Part shown: positions 4,683 through 5,317 of the stretch, one piece after another | How the letters are laid out: each line of letters opens with the position of its first letter | How positions within the stretch are numbered: the stretch's first letter is position 1 | Translations under genes and position numbers: made by a program | The notes under the pieces: model-generated | The model's database searches: none | The model's input: the letters and a program-made list of their open reading frames with translations, nothing else | What the model was told of the DNA's origin: nothing | NCBI GenBank assembly: GCA_947460065.1 | Contig: CANHGF010000201.1 | Coordinates: 1 to 5,317 of the forward strand | Reading direction: 5' to 3' | From: Comamonadaceae bacterium | GTDB lineage: Bacteria > Pseudomonadota > Gammaproteobacteria > Burkholderiales > Burkholderiaceae_C | Length of the DNA stretch: 5,317 nucleotides

Positions 4683-5317
4683 ATGGACCTGCAACTGCGC
4701 GGCAAGAGCGTGCTCATCACCGGCGCCTCGCGCGGCATCGGGCTGGCCACCGCCCGCTGCTTTGCGGCCGAGGGCTGCAGCCTGCATCTGGTGGCCCGCA
4801 AGCCAGACACCTTGAGCGCCGCGGTTAAGCAACTGCGCGCTGATACCGGCGCCGATGTGCAAGGTCTGGCGCTGGATCTGCGCGAGCCTTCAGCGGTGGA
4901 GCAACTCGACCAGCTTCTGGGCGCTCAGATCGACATCCTGGTGAACAACGCGGGAGACATGCCGCACGGCGACCTGCAAGAGGTTGACGCCCAGCGCTGG
5001 CGCAGCGCCTGGGACCTCAAGGTCTACGCCACCATCGATCTGAGCCGGGCGATGTATGCACGCATGCGCCAAAAGCGCAGCGGCGTAATCATCAACGTGA
5101 TCGGCATCTCTGGCGGAGAAATGATCGTGCCCAGCTACATCGCGGGCACCGCTGGCAATGCGGCGCTAGATGCCTTCACCCGCGCCCTGGGCGCCTCCGC
5201 CCCGGCCGACGGCCTGCGGGTGGTGGGCGTACACCCCGGGCTGGTGGCCACTGACCGGCAGATTACCCGCTGGCAGGCCCGCGCCGAGCAAAGTCTGGGC
5301 GATGCCAGCCGCTGGCC
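4683..5317 (+). CDS. SDR-family protein with non-canonical active site (3' end cut off by window edge)
   Basis: The first 211 residues of a short-chain dehydrogenase/reductase-like cytoplasmic protein are present; full members have about 250-270. The Rossmann cofactor motif TGASRGIG is at 13-20, the D of ALDL follows beta-3, and NNAG is at 88-91, so NAD(P)H binding is likely. The R at 17 and R38 region (VARK) hints at NADP, an inference. The catalytic tetrad Asn-Ser-Tyr-Lys is largely missing: K113 stands at the Asn position, G141 at the Ser position (INVIG), Y152 is kept, and T156 replaces the Lys of YxxxK. The following GNAAL helix is otherwise normal, and HPG at the end of beta-6 is intact, so this is not a decayed gene. 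I recall Burkholderiales SDRs with similar YIxGS motifs, so a subfamily is likely. The ATG is preceded by modest AAGG elements at 4669-4672 and 4676-4679. It is third in the operon. Confidence 0.9.
   Translation, partial: MDLQLRGKSVLITGASRGIGLATARCFAAEGCSLHLVARKPDTLSAAVKQLRADTGADVQGLALDLREPSAVEQLDQLLGAQIDILVNNAGDMPHGDLQEVDAQRWRSAWDLKVYATIDLSRAMYARMRQKRSGVIINVIGISGGEMIVPSYIAGTAGNAALDAFTRALGASAPADGLRVVGVHPGLVATDRQITRWQARAEQSLGDASRW

Noticed and set aside
4568..4828. Plus-strand open frame of 86 codons across the tctC/SDR junction
   Set aside because: Overlaps both recognised genes out of frame and is dominated by Arg and Ala from GC-rich codons.

Overview
The window is high-GC DNA, clearly bacterial. 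It looks like a betaproteobacterium of the order Burkholderiales, most likely Comamonadaceae. This is an inference from three things: a CcoI-like copper ATPase divergent from a UspA gene, a Bug/TctC-type binding protein with its partners, and the general protein style. No RNA gene, insertion sequence, CRISPR array or phage signal is visible.

Left part (1-1957): a copper-type P-type ATPase (minus strand, C-terminal half cut off by the window edge) is divergent from a small universal stress protein (plus strand). Between them lies a near-perfect FNR/ANR box, TTGAC-N4-ATCAA at 1443-1456. It is centred exactly 41.5 bp upstream of the position expected for a uspA transcription start, and a TATGCT -10 element is in place. 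A weaker -10-like element sits at the mirror-image position for the ATPase, so one box may switch on both genes when oxygen is low. That fits a role of the ATPase in supplying copper to cbb3 oxidase, and the known anaerobic control of Usp proteins in relatives.

Middle (1958-2192): there is no large gene. It holds inverted repeats behind uspA, two of them mutually exclusive. It also holds a strong sigma70-like promoter (TTGACG-16-TAGAAT) with a CGATCG-N5-CGATCG repeat over its -35, and a short leader reading frame that overlaps the start of the next gene.

Right part (2193-5317): three plus-strand genes form a likely operon. They encode an MmgE/PrpD family protein, a secreted TctC/Bug-type solute-binding protein, and a short-chain dehydrogenase/reductase-like protein cut by the window end. 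The arrangement suggests periplasmic capture and cytoplasmic conversion of an organic acid, but the substrate cannot be read from the sequence. Two features make the operon more than routine. The SDR-like protein lacks most of the usual catalytic tetrad while keeping its cofactor fold. The MmgE/PrpD protein has substitutions at several positions that are catalytic in characterised relatives. Small reading frames overlap the starts of the first two genes, and the second is joined by ATGA at both ends, which suggests translational coupling.
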